A stretch of DNA of 21,171 nucleotides from an uncultured Collinsella sp. (GCA_902495545.1 CABUXM010000034.1:1-21171); one strand, 5' to 3'; counted from the first letter of the stretch, positions 9,096 through 17,444 are shown. Program-made: numbers and translations. Notes: generated from the sequence alone by a model not told the origin.

Positions 9096-9758
9096 TTAGA
9101 TAGCGAAAAGTTTAGCAAGCTCGGCCACCGAGTGCACCACCGCATCGGCGCCCGCTGCCTCGTGCTCCCCCGGCGCCGCCGCACCCGAATAAATGCCGAT
9201 GCACGGCACGCCCATCGCGTGCGCGCCCTCAACGTCGTTAAAGCGGTCGCCGATCATCACGGCCTCGTCCGCGACCGCACCCAAGGCCGCCAACGCGTCG
9301 CGAACCGAATCGGCTTTGGTCTCGCGCCCCTGAGGAGGGTTCATGCCGACAACCGCCTCAAACTGCGAAAGCCCCAGCTCGCCCACCATGTCAATGCACT
9401 TTGCCTCCATGCGTGACGTCGCCACGACCAAGCGATGCCCCTGCGCGACAAGGCCATCGAGCAGCTCGGGGATTCCATCGAACACGGGATACTCTTCCGG
9501 TCCCAGCTCATCAAAAAAGGCACGGTACTCGTCAGCCACCACAAGCGACTCCTCGCGGGAGAAGCCATAAAAGTCGTGAAAGCTCTTCCACAGGGGCGGC
9601 CCGATCATGCGGCGCAGGTCACCCATCTGCGCCTCCGAAAACCCGCGCGCGGCCAACGTCTTGCGCGTCGAGCTCATCACCGCCCGGCCCGTATCGGCCA
9701 CCGTGCCGTCAAAATCGAACAGCACAACCGGCCGCCTGTATATCTCCAACGCCTCCAT
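9096..9758 (-). CDS. HAD-superfamily phosphatase, phosphoglycolate-phosphatase-like
   Basis: This 220-residue HAD hydrolase has an alpha-helical type I cap. Motif I is LFDFDGT (13-19, nucleophile D15, acid D17), motif II ATSR (113-116), motif III K148, motif IV GDRFND (170-175). These fit the Gph/PpaX group that removes phosphate from phosphoglycolate, pyrophosphate or nucleotides; the substrate cannot be decided. The ATG at 9758 has AGAGGA at ideal distance; an ATG two codons earlier (9764) is too close to that site. It precedes the M20 peptidase and is divergent from degV. Confidence 0.88.
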   Translation of the reverse strand: MEALEIYRRPVVLFDFDGTVADTGRAVMSSTRKTLAARGFSEAQMGDLRRMIGPPLWKSFHDFYGFSREESLVVADEYRAFFDELGPEEYPVFDGIPELLDGLVAQGHRLVVATSRMEAKCIDMVGELGLSQFEAVVGMNPPQGRETKADSVRDALAALGAVADEAVMIGDRFNDVEGAHAMGVPCIGIYSGAAAPGEHEAAGADAVVHSVAELAKLFAI

Positions 9759-9852
9759 CGGCATTCCTCTTCCCCAGTTGATGATTTCCACACCGACACT
9801 TCAAACTGTTGACTATTCAACAATTGAACCTAGAAATGTGGAACGACTCCAC

Positions 9853-9858
9853 TATACT
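9853..9858 (+). promoter_or_regulatory. Candidate -10 box for degV
   Basis: TATACT lies 56 bases before the degV start. No good -35 is found at 17 bases; TTGAAC at 9824-9829 is too far. A nearby GTTGACTATTCAAC (9808-9821) is a short palindrome that could bind a regulator of this divergent region. Confidence 0.35.
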
Positions 9859-9914
9859 TGTCGCACTTTGCTCTCAGAAGGCGGCGCGCAAGCGCCCCAA
9901 TGAAAGGTGCAATT

Positions 9915-10775
9915 ATGTCTTTTGCCATCATAACCGACTCCACGTCGGACATCTCCCCCGCCCGCGCCCAAGAGCTCGGCATTTACGTGATTCCGCTACA
10001 TGTGATTATCGAGGGCGAGGACCTGCTCGACCAGGTGCAGATTACCGCCGAGGAATACGTCGCCCGCATGGCCGGCTCCGAGCAGCTGCCACACACCTCG
10101 CAGCCGAGCGCCGGCGAGTTCAAGGCACTCTTTGACCGCGTGCACGCCGACGGCCACGATAGCGCCATCTTTATCTCGCTGTGCAGCGAGTGGTCCGCCT
10201 GCTATGCCAACGCCAGTTTGACGGCCGAAACGCACGAGCTCGACGTGCGCTGCATCGACTCGCGCACCGGCTCCGGCGCCGAGGGCCTGCTGGTGGAGTA
10301 CGCGCTGGCCATGCGCGAAGACGGCCGCAACTTGGACGAGACCGAGGCGCAGATCCGCGCGACGCTGCCCGACGCACACCTGTTGCTGATTCCCCGCACG
10401 CTCGAGAACCTCGTTAAGAACGGCCGCGCGCCCAAGCTCGCCGGCCAGCTCACGCAGATGCTCAACATTCGCCTGGCCGTTTCGCCGGAGTGGCAGTCGG
10501 GCGAGATCAAGGCCATCAAGAAGGGTCGCGGCGCCAAGCGCATCGTCGCCAACACCATGGCAGATTGCCTCGCGTTTTTGGACGAGCACCCGGGCTCAAG
10601 CGTGCGTGTGCTCACGACCGGCGCCGCCGAGGAGCAGGAGCTTGTCAACGAGGCACTCGCGGGCCAGGATTACGTAGACGCCGGCACCGGCCCCATCGGC
10701 TGCACCATCGCCACCCATGTAGGCGTCGATGCCATCGCCATCAGCTACTGCCCCCGCTACCAGCCAACTCGCTAG
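9915..10775 (+). CDS. DegV family fatty-acid-binding protein
   Basis: This 286-residue DegV-fold protein belongs to the group that includes FakB, which presents fatty acids to the kinase FakA for phosphorylation. It shows the N-terminal ITDSTSDI (6-13), the binding-loop TSQPSAGEF (61-69), a SLCSEWSACYANA segment (88-100) at the place of the usual SSGLSGTYQSA, and the C-terminal GPIGCTIATHVG. The central segment ENLVKNGRAPKLAGQ is also typical. ATG at 9915 is preceded by GAAAGGTG; in-frame upstream ATGs at 9858 and 9900 are less well placed. It is monocistronic, with a palindromic repeat 13 bases after the stop. No fakA is in the window. Confidence 0.92.
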   Translation: MSFAIITDSTSDISPARAQELGIYVIPLHVIIEGEDLLDQVQITAEEYVARMAGSEQLPHTSQPSAGEFKALFDRVHADGHDSAIFISLCSEWSACYANASLTAETHELDVRCIDSRTGSGAEGLLVEYALAMREDGRNLDETEAQIRATLPDAHLLLIPRTLENLVKNGRAPKLAGQLTQMLNIRLAVSPEWQSGEIKAIKKGRGAKRIVANTMADCLAFLDEHPGSSVRVLTTGAAEEQELVNEALAGQDYVDAGTGPIGCTIATHVGVDAIAISYCPRYQPTR

Positions 10776-10788
10776 GGACGCCCATATC

Positions 10789-10855
10789 AGTTGCGGTGAA
10801 ATAGGGACTGTTTTTGGCTTACCAGCCGCAAATCAATCCCTATTCCACCGCAACT
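10789..10855. repeat. Dispersed 3'-end palindrome, copy 2
   Basis: Arms 10789-10807 and 10837-10855 pair at 18 of 19 positions. It is 67 bases long, about 93 percent identical to the copy at 14487 by eye, and lies just after degV. Its position suggests a role as a transcript end. Confidence 0.88.
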
Positions 10856-10870
10856 TAGAAGCAGTTCATT

Positions 10871-10936
10871 TGGGACGGGGCTAAAAAGACTGGTATCAAA
10901 CGTTTCAGACCAGTCTTTTTAGCCCCGTCCCATTTT
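10871..10936. terminator. Perfect 24-bp hairpin, probably a bidirectional terminator and the ancestral LOG terminator
   Basis: Positions 10871-10894 and 10909-10932 are exact inverted complements around a 14-base loop. The arms contain AAAAAG/CTTTTT and TTTT follows on the plus strand. On the minus strand it begins 11 bases after the stop codon of the LOG tail remnant, so it was probably that gene's terminator. It can also end degV transcripts on the plus strand. Confidence 0.8.
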
Positions 10937-10943
10937 AGCTACT

Positions 10944-11073
10944 CTACATCAGCCCGCTCAGGGCGATGTCGACGGCCTCGTTGAGGTCGTCAGTAATGTG
11001 TACCAGATCCGGATCGAGCGGGCTGATCATACCGGCGCTCATCACCGGGCCGTTGGGCCAGTCGAACAGACCC
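10944..11073 (-). pseudogene. Displaced 3' end of a LOG-family gene
   Basis: These 130 bases match 15290-15419, the end of the intact LOG gene, at all but 7 positions and keep the same frame and stop. The encoded tail runs from LFDW to IALSGLM. Five of the 7 differences are synonymous, so this copy evolved as part of a working gene before it was cut off. The frame continues upstream into unrelated sequence of the 11081-11312 repeat, which is not a real start. It marks the left edge of the accessory insertion. Confidence 0.88.
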
Positions 11074-11080
11074 CCTCGCG

Positions 11081-11312
11081 GTACCCACTGGACAAAAATG
11101 GCAAATATGAGTACTGCCACCAAATTAGTAGCAGCAAAATCTCGCCGAAATCGATCGTTTCGATTTATTTCACGCCTTGCCAAGGCTCAAAATGCCGTGT
11201 TTGGTGGGTTAGATATATAGAATAATGTCGAATTGGTATTCTATTCTTGCCAAATGTTATGAGACTACATTAACAGCAGTACTCACATTTGACGTTATTT
11301 GACCACGGGGTC
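11081..11312. repeat. Small element with imperfect terminal inverted repeats (MITE-like)
   Basis: The left end (about 11081-11119) and right end (about 11274-11312) are imperfect inverted copies sharing CAAAT[A/G]TGAGTACTGC. The centre is A+T-rich with small palindromes (for example TAGAATA/TATTCTA) and no credible gene. It starts only a few bases after the LOG-tail remnant ends. From here to the next gene (11313-11490) there is a C-rich stretch and no recognisable promoter. Confidence 0.45.
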
Positions 11313-11490
11313 ATTCGAAAACCCCTCCCCACGCCGCCAACCCGCCCCATAGCCGTCAAAAACCTTTAACAACAGCCGCCGCACGTTTTGGCACCGGCTG
11401 ATTGCCACTCACGGATCGGTACCCCACTATTACCGAACCAAAATCGAAGTCGCGTATCTCATAAAGCTGAAATGACGTACCCTCATCCCA

Positions 11491-14400
11491 ATGAACGCTG
11501 ATAAGAATGGCTTTCAAATGAGCAACGGCACGCATCAATACGCCCTTTTCGGGAGCGCCCTATTCAAATTCAATAAAACGGTCGTCCACGCTTCGGATCC
11601 GCGCAAGCAAATCGTTATCTGCAGCAGCGGTCCAGACATCCGTTATACAACGCTGGAAGAATGGGAGAAAGCTGGCGATTCTTTCGATAGACGGGCGCAG
11701 ATCGAAGATATCGTCACCAGCGCAAGCCCAGCGCGCGACAAACTCGAGCTCTTCCGCAATCTCTTTACTGGTCGCAAAGATGTCTACGCTCATGGGTACC
11801 GCAGAAAAGACGGAGGAATTGGCTATACGCCCGCCTGCGCAAATGAGTGGAAGTCAGGCATTTGCCCCAAAGCAAGCCACCAGAGAGTCAAATGCACGGA
11901 ATGCAGCAGCCGCGTCTTCCCCGAGTTGAGCGATGCCGCGATCATCGCCCATTTCAGAGGCAATGACGATAGGCTTCGAGACGTTATAGGCCAATATGTG
12001 CTCGATAAAGACAGTAACACGAAAGTCCTGGTCATCGATTTTGACGGAGCCGATTGGAAAGAAGCGACGAATGCCATTCGACATGTCGCAAAAAGCCACG
12101 GAATCGATATCGCAGTCGAGCGATCGAGATCGGGCGACGGCGCACATGTCTGGTTTTTCTTCCTAGAGCTCGTCAGCGCAAAGACCGCACGAGATTTTGG
12201 AAGCAGCCTTATCACCGAAGCGGCGATACTGAACAAGACAATCACCTTCAAAGCATTTGACCGAATGCTGCCCGCGCAGTCCACCATTCCTGAGGGCGGC
12301 TTTGGAAATCTCATAGCGCTGCCTTTTCAAGGAAAAGCGCAGCGAAAAGGGAACAGCGTATTTGTTGACGAGCAATTTGAGCCCTTTCCCGATCAATGGC
12401 TTTACCTTTCGCAAATCCAGTTAATCCCGCGCGTGACGGTGCAAAATCTGATCGAGAGCATCGAAAATAGGTCACATGGAATAGCAGCTGTTGCGGCGGC
12501 AAACACCGGTGTGCCACATTCCCAGAGACTGCGAAAGCGGCTTCCGCTCACACCGCGGGACTTCCCGTCATCGCTGTCCGTCACGCAGGCCGATATGCTC
12601 TATATCCCCGAAAAATCTCTGAGTCCCGCAGCTCAAATGGAAGTCCGCAGGCTTGCAACATTTGCCAACCCAGAATTCTTCCGCGCACAATCTATGCATC
12701 AATCGGTATTCGGCAAACCGCGGTTCATAGACCTCAGCGAACTTAGAGATGGCTACGTCGCGATTCCCAGAGGCTGCAAGGTTCAACTTGAGCGGCTGCT
12801 TCAAGAAGCCGGCGTTTCTGCCCACTATTCAGACAAACGCAAGTCGAGCCATCCAATTGCGATGGCATTTAAAGGGACTCTTCGCCCTGAACAGCAAATT
12901 GTCGCTGAACAGATGCTCAGCTATGAAGACGGGATCATGTCCGCACCGACGGGGTTCGGCAAAACCGTCATCGGAGCTTATCTTATTGCTGCCATTGGTC
13001 TTCCAACGCTCGTCATCGTTCCTAAAACTGCGCTCATTGCCCAATGGAAATCCCAACTCGAACGATTTCTCGACATCACGGACAACAGAGAGCCCGTCCG
13101 AACCCCAAAGGGACGAATCAGCAAAAGACAGCCTCCGCTCATTGGGCAAATCGGAGGAGGCAAGACCGCCATAAGCCGTCTCATCGACATTGCTTCATTC
13201 CAGTCGCTATCCGGCAAGGATCCCCAAACCGGCGAGTCATTAGCCAAGGAGTTCGTTCGCGATTACAGTCTCATCATCTGTGACGAATGCCACCATGCGG
13301 CCGCGCCACAGCTTGAGCTTGTCCTCAAGTCCGCTCCTGCCAAATATGTATATGGCCTTTCCGCAACGCCCGAGCGTTCGGACGGACTCACGCGGGCACT
13401 CTCGATGCTCTGCGGCCCGGTTCGCTATGTCGTCGATCCAAAAACGCAAGCAATCCAACAGGGGATTCAGCGCATTGTTAGACCGCGTTTCACCGGAATT
13501 CGATTACCCACCTACGGACCAGGAGCATCCTTTAACCAAATTCTCGATCTCCTGTGTGTACACGCCGCGAGAAACGAAGCAATTATCGAGGACGCCCTCG
13601 AGGCCGCATCAAACGGCCGGCATCCGCTTGTGCTATCTAAAAGAAAAAAGCATGCCGAAGAGCTATGCAGGCTACTTCAAAGCCGTGGACACGAACCCAT
13701 ACTCTTAACCGGAGAAATCGACGCCAAAGAAAGAAAAGCAATACTGAAGAGTCTTCCCAGCTTTGAGCATGATCATCGAATCATCGTCGCAACTGAAAGT
13801 CTTCTGGGCGAGGGCTTCGACCTGTCTTACCTTGACACTTTGCTCATTGCCACTCCAATATCTTGGGACGGCAGCATAACGCAGCAGGCAGGTAGGCTAC
13901 ACAGAAGCCACGAGGGCAAACAGCGGGTTGAGATATTCGACTATGTTGACCTGTCGATACCCATGTTCGCGCGCATGTACCAAAAGAGGCTCAAGACCTA
14001 CGCCAAGCTGGGGTATGAAGTCTTTGCGGCAAACGACAACAGACAGGACGATCGAAACATCCTCGTTAGGTCGGCAAGAGCCGTGGAGGCTTTAGTGAAT
14101 GACATCGAGAACGCATCGAAAAGCATTTTTATTGCCGCACCCTACGCGTCCGCCGCATGCCTTGAAAAGCTCGCCGCTGCACTCGCGGATGCCGCTACCC
14201 GTGGAATTGCCCTTGAGATTTCTATTGCTTCAACTCCACGCGATGACGTGAAAGCGATTTTTGCCGAGATGAACGTCAACTATCTCATCAAAGCCGAAGG
14301 ACGCCTGTGCGCATCAGTGATTGACGAGGAAACTGTCTGGTACGGAGCTATTCCGTTGCTGGCTTTCCCAAAGAAAGAAGACTGCAGCATTCGTTTCAAA

Positions 14401-14502
14401 AGCAGCGAAGTCGCAGCCGAGCTTTTGAGCGAAATTCAGCGAAAAGTGGAACCGGAGGCCGCGGCGACGAACGGGGTACCCCCAGCAGTTGCGGTGAAAT
14501 AG
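11491..14502 (+). CDS. AEP primase - DEAH helicase - PLD-like fusion (TOTE-type conflict protein)
   Basis: This 1003-residue protein joins three modules. Residues about 82-315 resemble the archaeo-eukaryotic primase domain named in databases for TOTE conflict systems: LFTGRKDVYA, four possible zinc cysteines (C116, C125, C135, C138), a DFD acidic motif (183-185), RSRSGDGAHVW (211-221) and FGNLIALPFQ (271-280). Residues about 455-845 are a superfamily 2 helicase: APTGFGKT (485-492), DECH (598-601), SAT (624-626), QQAGRLHR (798-805). Residues about 855-985 resemble a phospholipase-D-like domain whose HxK positions are not conserved. The role is probably defence or element maintenance by acting on DNA, inferred from family. 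The start is uncertain: ATG 11491 has no clear ribosome site, ATG 11518 is an alternative, and a stop at 11473 limits extension. GC content is lower than flanking genes. The last codons and stop lie in a repeat. Confidence 0.85.
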   Translation: MNADKNGFQMSNGTHQYALFGSALFKFNKTVVHASDPRKQIVICSSGPDIRYTTLEEWEKAGDSFDRRAQIEDIVTSASPARDKLELFRNLFTGRKDVYAHGYRRKDGGIGYTPACANEWKSGICPKASHQRVKCTECSSRVFPELSDAAIIAHFRGNDDRLRDVIGQYVLDKDSNTKVLVIDFDGADWKEATNAIRHVAKSHGIDIAVERSRSGDGAHVWFFFLELVSAKTARDFGSSLITEAAILNKTITFKAFDRMLPAQSTIPEGGFGNLIALPFQGKAQRKGNSVFVDEQFEPFPDQWLYLSQIQLIPRVTVQNLIESIENRSHGIAAVAAANTGVPHSQRLRKRLPLTPRDFPSSLSVTQADMLYIPEKSLSPAAQMEVRRLATFANPEFFRAQSMHQSVFGKPRFIDLSELRDGYVAIPRGCKVQLERLLQEAGVSAHYSDKRKSSHPIAMAFKGTLRPEQQIVAEQMLSYEDGIMSAPTGFGKTVIGAYLIAAIGLPTLVIVPKTALIAQWKSQLERFLDITDNREPVRTPKGRISKRQPPLIGQIGGGKTAISRLIDIASFQSLSGKDPQTGESLAKEFVRDYSLIICDECHHAAAPQLELVLKSAPAKYVYGLSATPERSDGLTRALSMLCGPVRYVVDPKTQAIQQGIQRIVRPRFTGIRLPTYGPGASFNQILDLLCVHAARNEAIIEDALEAASNGRHPLVLSKRKKHAEELCRLLQSRGHEPILLTGEIDAKERKAILKSLPSFEHDHRIIVATESLLGEGFDLSYLDTLLIATPISWDGSITQQAGRLHRSHEGKQRVEIFDYVDLSIPMFARMYQKRLKTYAKLGYEVFAANDNRQDDRNILVRSARAVEALVNDIENASKSIFIAAPYASAACLEKLAAALADAATRGIALEISIASTPRDDVKAIFAEMNVNYLIKAEGRLCASVIDEETVWYGAIPLLAFPKKEDCSIRFKSSEVAAELLSEIQRKVEPEAAATNGVPPAVAVK

Positions 14503-14553
14503 GGACTGTTTTTGACTTATTAGCCGTCAATCAATCCCTATTCCACCGCAACT
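14487..14553. repeat. Dispersed 3'-end palindrome, copy 3
   Basis: Arms at the two ends pair as in copy 2. The element begins inside the primase-helicase gene: its GTTGCGGTGAAATAG supplies the last four codons (Val-Ala-Val-Lys) and the TAG stop. It ends 13 bases before the convergent yafQ stop, so it could terminate both transcripts. Confidence 0.88.
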
Positions 14554-14566
14554 TAGAAATCGGCAA

Positions 14567-14875
14567 TCAGCCCTGCGGGCCCTGGAACAGCTCCTCATGC
14601 GAGCCCATTCTGACCAGCCGGATCACAGGATTAGTCTTATGCGGTAAGTAGAGAACGACCACGTCGACCAAGCCATCGGATAGGTGGAAATCGATGTGGC
14701 CGTTGTAGTTTCCGCCCGGGTTTGAAAGCTCATGGGCGCCATATTCCGCGGGAAGCGAGCCGTGAGCTGCAAGCTCTGCGACTGCCGCCTTAAACTCACT
14801 CTTTAGCTGCGGATGCATGCGCATCGTTCGTTTGTAGTCCGCCCTAAATTGAGCCTCGACTTTAATCTCGAACAT
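14567..14875 (-). CDS. YafQ/RelE-family mRNA-cleaving toxin
   Basis: This 102-residue toxin belongs to the YafQ branch of the RelE superfamily, ribosome-dependent endoribonucleases. By comparison with E. coli YafQ from memory, H48 fits H50, H64 fits H63, D67 fits D67, R89 fits R83, H93 in GSHEELF fits H87 and F97 fits F91. The tryptophan after the aspartate is absent and that loop is shorter by about one residue. It starts 2 bases after the antitoxin stop, with GAGGAAT inside the antitoxin's end as ribosome site. It is the second gene of the pair. Confidence 0.88.
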   Translation of the reverse strand: MFEIKVEAQFRADYKRTMRMHPQLKSEFKAAVAELAAHGSLPAEYGAHELSNPGGNYNGHIDFHLSDGLVDVVVLYLPHKTNPVIRLVRMGSHEELFQGPQG

Positions 14876-14877
14876 CG

Positions 14878-15177
14878 CTATTCCTCATCGAGGAATGACA
14901 TAAGCTCATCAGCGTTGTTGAATGACGGGCTATCGTCCGGCAAAATCCCCAACTCATGAGCCTCGGCGATCACCATGGCACGCCTCGTCGCCTCGTTGGG
15001 CACCTCCGCCCTTCCTACAATCTCAAAAGGAATCTTTCGCTGATTTACAAGCTGCCGAACGGCAAGATTGAGATAGGAATTGAGGCTGAGGCCGACCGAA
15101 TCCAAGAACTCAGTCGCCTGTTCCTTGAGCCCCTCTTCGATGCGAACCGTCGTAGGCTTAACCGTTGCAGTAGACAT
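14878..15177 (-). CDS. DinJ/RelB-family antitoxin
   Basis: This 99-residue antitoxin has an N-terminal ribbon-helix-helix DNA-binding region (TTVRIEEGLKEQATEFLDSVG then LSLNSYLNLAVRQLVNQ, split here at the turn) and an acidic C-terminal tail that should wrap the toxin. The start at 15177 has a strong GGAGG ribosome site. Autoregulation through the palindrome just upstream is expected from the family. Confidence 0.9.
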   Translation of the reverse strand: MSTATVKPTTVRIEEGLKEQATEFLDSVGLSLNSYLNLAVRQLVNQRKIPFEIVGRAEVPNEATRRAMVIAEAHELGILPDDSPSFNNADELMSFLDEE

Positions 15178-15207
15178 ACGCGACCTCCTCGCCTCGTCTT
15201 TTGCATG

Positions 15208-15257
15208 AGTATACCCCGTTTTGATGGCATACTGATGTTAAATAGCATCAGTATGCC
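15208..15257 (-). promoter_or_regulatory. Promoter and palindromic operator of the toxin-antitoxin operon
   Basis: GGCATACTGATG (15226-15237) and CATCAGTATGCC (15246-15257) form a perfect 12-bp inverted repeat with an 8-base spacer. A -10 box TATACT lies on the minus strand at 15208-15213, so the operator covers the -35 region. This is the usual arrangement for repression by a DinJ-type antitoxin complex. Confidence 0.75.
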
Positions 15258-15289
15258 GTTCACATTACTATAACAACAGTCACAGCGCC

Positions 15290-16048
15290 CTACATCAGCC
15301 CGCTGAGCGCAATGTCGACGGACTCGTTGAGGTCGTCGGTAATGTGTACCAGATCCGGATCGAGCGGGCTGATCATACCGGCGCTCATCACCGGGCCGTT
15401 GAGCCAGTCGAACAGGCCCTGCCAGTACTCGCTGCCCACCAGCACGAGCGGCATGCGCTTGACCTTGTGCGTCTGCACCAGCGTGAGAACCTCGAACATC
15501 TCGTCGAGCGTGCCAAAGCCGCCGGGAAATACGATGGCGCCCGAGCTGTACTTAACGAACATGGTTTTGCGCACAAAGAAGTAGCGGAAGTCCATGCCGA
15601 GGTTCACGTATTTGTTGAGCCCCTGCTCGTGCGGCAATTCAATGCCTAGGCCAACTGACTTGCCGTTGACACTCGCCGCTCCCCTGTTGGCCGCTTCCAT
15701 GATGCCGGGGCCGCCACCGGTGATGACCGCCACGCCACGTTGCGCGATCTTGCGCCCGACGGTACGCGCCGCCTTGTAGAGCGGATCGGTCTTAGGCGTG
15801 CGGGCACTGCCGAAGATGGTCACTGCGGGGCCAAGCTCGGCAAGCGCGCCGAAGCCATCGACAAACTCGGCCTGAATGCGCAGCACGCGCCAGGGATCGG
15901 CATGCAGCCAGTCGGTCGAATCTTCGGGCGCCAGCAGGTTGGCGTAGGTGTTGTCCTTGGGAATCATGGGGCCGCGCATGACCACGGGGCCGCGGCGGTA
16001 CGTCTCGTCGTAGGCAGGCTCGCCCTCGACGTTCTCATTCTTAATCAT
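15290..16048 (-). CDS. LOG-family (TIGR00730-like) nucleotide phosphoribohydrolase
   Basis: This 252-residue Rossmann-fold protein carries the LOG signature motifs GGGPGIMEA (111-119) and PGGFGTLDE (175-183). LOG enzymes remove ribose 5-phosphate from nucleotide monophosphates; bacterial members may act in nucleotide turnover rather than cytokinin synthesis. An N-terminal extension of about 70 residues precedes the core. ATG at 16048 is preceded by AGGAG; an upstream ATG (16120) would place the start across a terminator hairpin. Its final 43 codons are the part duplicated at 10944-11073, so the present end was probably supplied by the insertion. Confidence 0.9.
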   Translation of the reverse strand: MIKNENVEGEPAYDETYRRGPVVMRGPMIPKDNTYANLLAPEDSTDWLHADPWRVLRIQAEFVDGFGALAELGPAVTIFGSARTPKTDPLYKAARTVGRKIAQRGVAVITGGGPGIMEAANRGAASVNGKSVGLGIELPHEQGLNKYVNLGMDFRYFFVRKTMFVKYSSGAIVFPGGFGTLDEMFEVLTLVQTHKVKRMPLVLVGSEYWQGLFDWLNGPVMSAGMISPLDPDLVHITDDLNESVDIALSGLM

Positions 16049-16062
16049 GGGTACTCCTATCG

Positions 16063-16112
16063 AGAAAAAGAAAAACGGGCGGGGTCGACGCCATGCGTCA
16101 AACACCCGCCCG
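16063..16112 (-). terminator. Terminator hairpin between tgt and LOG, abutting the LOG ribosome site
   Basis: CGGGCGGG and CCCGCCCG (16076-16083 and 16105-16112) pair, with an inner GACGC/GCGTC stem, followed on the minus strand by TTTTTCTTTTTC. The U-tract ends only 6-7 bases before the LOG ribosome site. It ends tgt transcription and could act as an attenuator for LOG. Confidence 0.88.
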
Positions 16113-16173
16113 AGCATCAACTATTCGGTATGGTACCCACGATGCATCAAGCACTTGCAAGCTATCGGTCAGC

Positions 16174-16251
16174 GGTCGCGCAGCCGGTGTCAGCGAATGC
16201 GACGACCGGCTGGCGCTCGACCATTGCCGTTGCCCACGCTCTGCAAGCGTG
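16174..16251 (-). other. Leader stem-loops between tgt and the LOG terminator
   Basis: In this gene-free stretch GGTCG (16174-16178) pairs with CGACC (16218-16222), enclosing CAGCCGG/CCGGCTG (16181-16187 and 16206-16212). A second stem CACGC/GCGTG lies at 16235-16251. With the following terminator they give three stacked hairpins. No riboswitch class is recognised and no clear LOG promoter is seen. Confidence 0.4.
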
Positions 16252-16261
16252 TCTGTCGCCC

Positions 16262-17401
<1,140 letters not shown>

Positions 17402-17438
17402 AAACTGGAACTCCTTGGTTGCGGTTCATACGCAAACC

Positions 17439-17444
17439 ATTATA
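17439..17444 (-). promoter_or_regulatory. Perfect -10 box for tgt
   Basis: The minus strand reads TATAAT about 38 bases before the tgt start, giving a leader of roughly 30 bases. The -35 region is weak. Confidence 0.5.

Larger units (their letters stand above)
11074..15419. mobile_element. Probable accessory insertion at the 3' end of the LOG gene
   Basis: The segment lies between a displaced LOG tail (10944-11073) and a second, attached tail (15290-15419), the pattern left when an element inserts in a gene's 3' part and brings a replacement end. It carries an inverted-repeat element, an AEP-helicase-PLD gene and a toxin-antitoxin pair, and its main gene is less GC-rich than the neighbours. 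No integrase, transposase or tRNA is present, so the mechanism is unknown. Homologous recombination between alleles could give the same pattern. Confidence 0.45.

Noticed and set aside
11356..11538. 60-codon minus-strand frame overlapping the helicase start
   Set aside because: No ribosome site, no family match, and it overlaps the 5' end of a well-supported gene.
7514..14553. Recurring palindromes considered as a CRISPR array
   Set aside because: The copies are kilobases apart, each at a gene end, with no regular spacers and no cas genes.
11074..15419. Search for integrase, transposase or tRNA attachment site in the insertion
   Set aside because: No recombinase-like coding sequence and no tRNA were found, so the insertion is called only from the duplicated gene end.
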